NCBI GenBank assembly: GCA_002412705.1
Contig: DHVO01000112.1
Span: forward strand, 1 to 39,498
DNA length: 39,498 bases
Direction: 5' to 3'
Origin: Bacteroidales bacterium UBA5206
Lineage (GTDB): Bacteria; Bacteroidota; Bacteroidia; Bacteroidales; Tenuifilaceae
The notes beneath the pieces are model-generated. The model ran no database searches and was not told where the DNA came from. It saw only the letters and a list, made by a program, of their open reading frames with translations. Each line of letters opens with the position of its first letter. Position 1 is the stretch's first letter. The position numbers and the translations under genes were made by a program. Of the stretch, positions 39,359 to 39,498 are shown in pieces.

Positions 39359-39498
39359 TTAAACCGCCTTCTCTTTTCCGCTAAAGACCTTTTGTAGTTG
39401 GGTAACCACATTCTCCTTAAGAATAGGCTTTGAAACAAAGCCATTGAATCCATGTGCTGCTATTCTGGCCATATCCTGTTCCATGGCAAAGGCTGTTT
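39359..39498 (-). CDS. C-terminal end of a response-regulator receiver domain (runs off the window)
   Basis: Forty-five codons before TAA (39361-39359) encode a peptide containing TAFAMEQDMARIAAHGFNG, then FVSKPI with the conserved receiver Lys, then a final helix (VTQLQKVF). This is the C-terminal third of a receiver domain: the Thr/Ser switch strand, the alpha4 segment and the KP motif. The phosphoacceptor Asp lies outside the window. The TAFAM/GFNGFVSKPI form is usual for receivers fused to hybrid histidine kinases, so the missing upstream part may be a hybrid kinase. The frame continues to the window edge without a start. Confidence 0.85.
   Translation of the reverse strand, partial: TAFAMEQDMARIAAHGFNGFVSKPILKENVVTQLQKVFSGKEKAV

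Noticed and set aside
1..39498. CRISPR arrays, tRNA or rRNA genes, insertion sequences
   Set aside because: No regularly spaced direct repeats, no cloverleaf-like or rRNA-like segment, and no transposase motif were seen on reading both strands.

Overview
The window looks like chromosomal DNA of a Bacteroidota (Bacteroidetes), probably a free-living or anaerobic Bacteroidales-type lineage that has chemotaxis receptors. The grounds are: carboxypeptidase-regulatory-domain TonB receptor, FloA/NfeD, Bacteroidota-type RecR, ClpS and TopB, many TPR envelope proteins, almost no Shine-Dalgarno sites, and several promoters of the phylum type (TTG/TTTG, 18-20 nt, TAnnTTTG). No tRNA, rRNA, CRISPR array or insertion sequence was seen.

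Layout. 1-9827 is a signalling block: a 5'-truncated multi-PAS protein, a hybrid solute-binding/PAS histidine kinase, a two-gene minus-strand unit (a cobalamin-binding protein with the Wx9EH light-sensing signature, then a histidine kinase), a DUF1904 protein, a single-domain response regulator followed by a chemoreceptor with a CZB domain between its two membrane spans, and a second single-domain regulator. 9841-11237 is recR plus a TPR protein (minus). 11555-14380 is a His-rich small protein and a TonB-dependent receptor with a CxxC in its plug. 14588-19217 (minus) holds a sodium:solute symporter, a TM2/DUF2752/DUF4870-like/M48 membrane-protein operon and a patatin. 19392-22219 is topoisomerase III and an OB-fold-like lipoprotein. 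22284-23942 is a second chemoreceptor whose signalling domain is almost identical in DNA to the first, in inverted orientation.

24278-31867 (minus) is the most unusual region: a tight seven-gene operon ordered PqqD-like RiPP recognition element, ATP-grasp ligase, PLP-dependent DAP/ornithine-type decarboxylase, a urea-transporter/M23-peptidase fusion, a TPR beta-barrel protein, a TPR protein and a LolA-like periplasmic protein, closed by a terminator hairpin. I read this as an uncharacterised peptide or amino-acid-conjugate biosynthesis and envelope system; its function is inference.

32103-36791 (plus) has a TPR/PD40/double-SPOR envelope protein, then clpS, an NfeD protein and floA. 37058-39343 (minus) is an AT-rich KAP-family P-loop NTPase that differs in base composition from its surroundings and was probably acquired, sitting just downstream of the C-terminal end of a response-regulator receiver domain that runs off the window.
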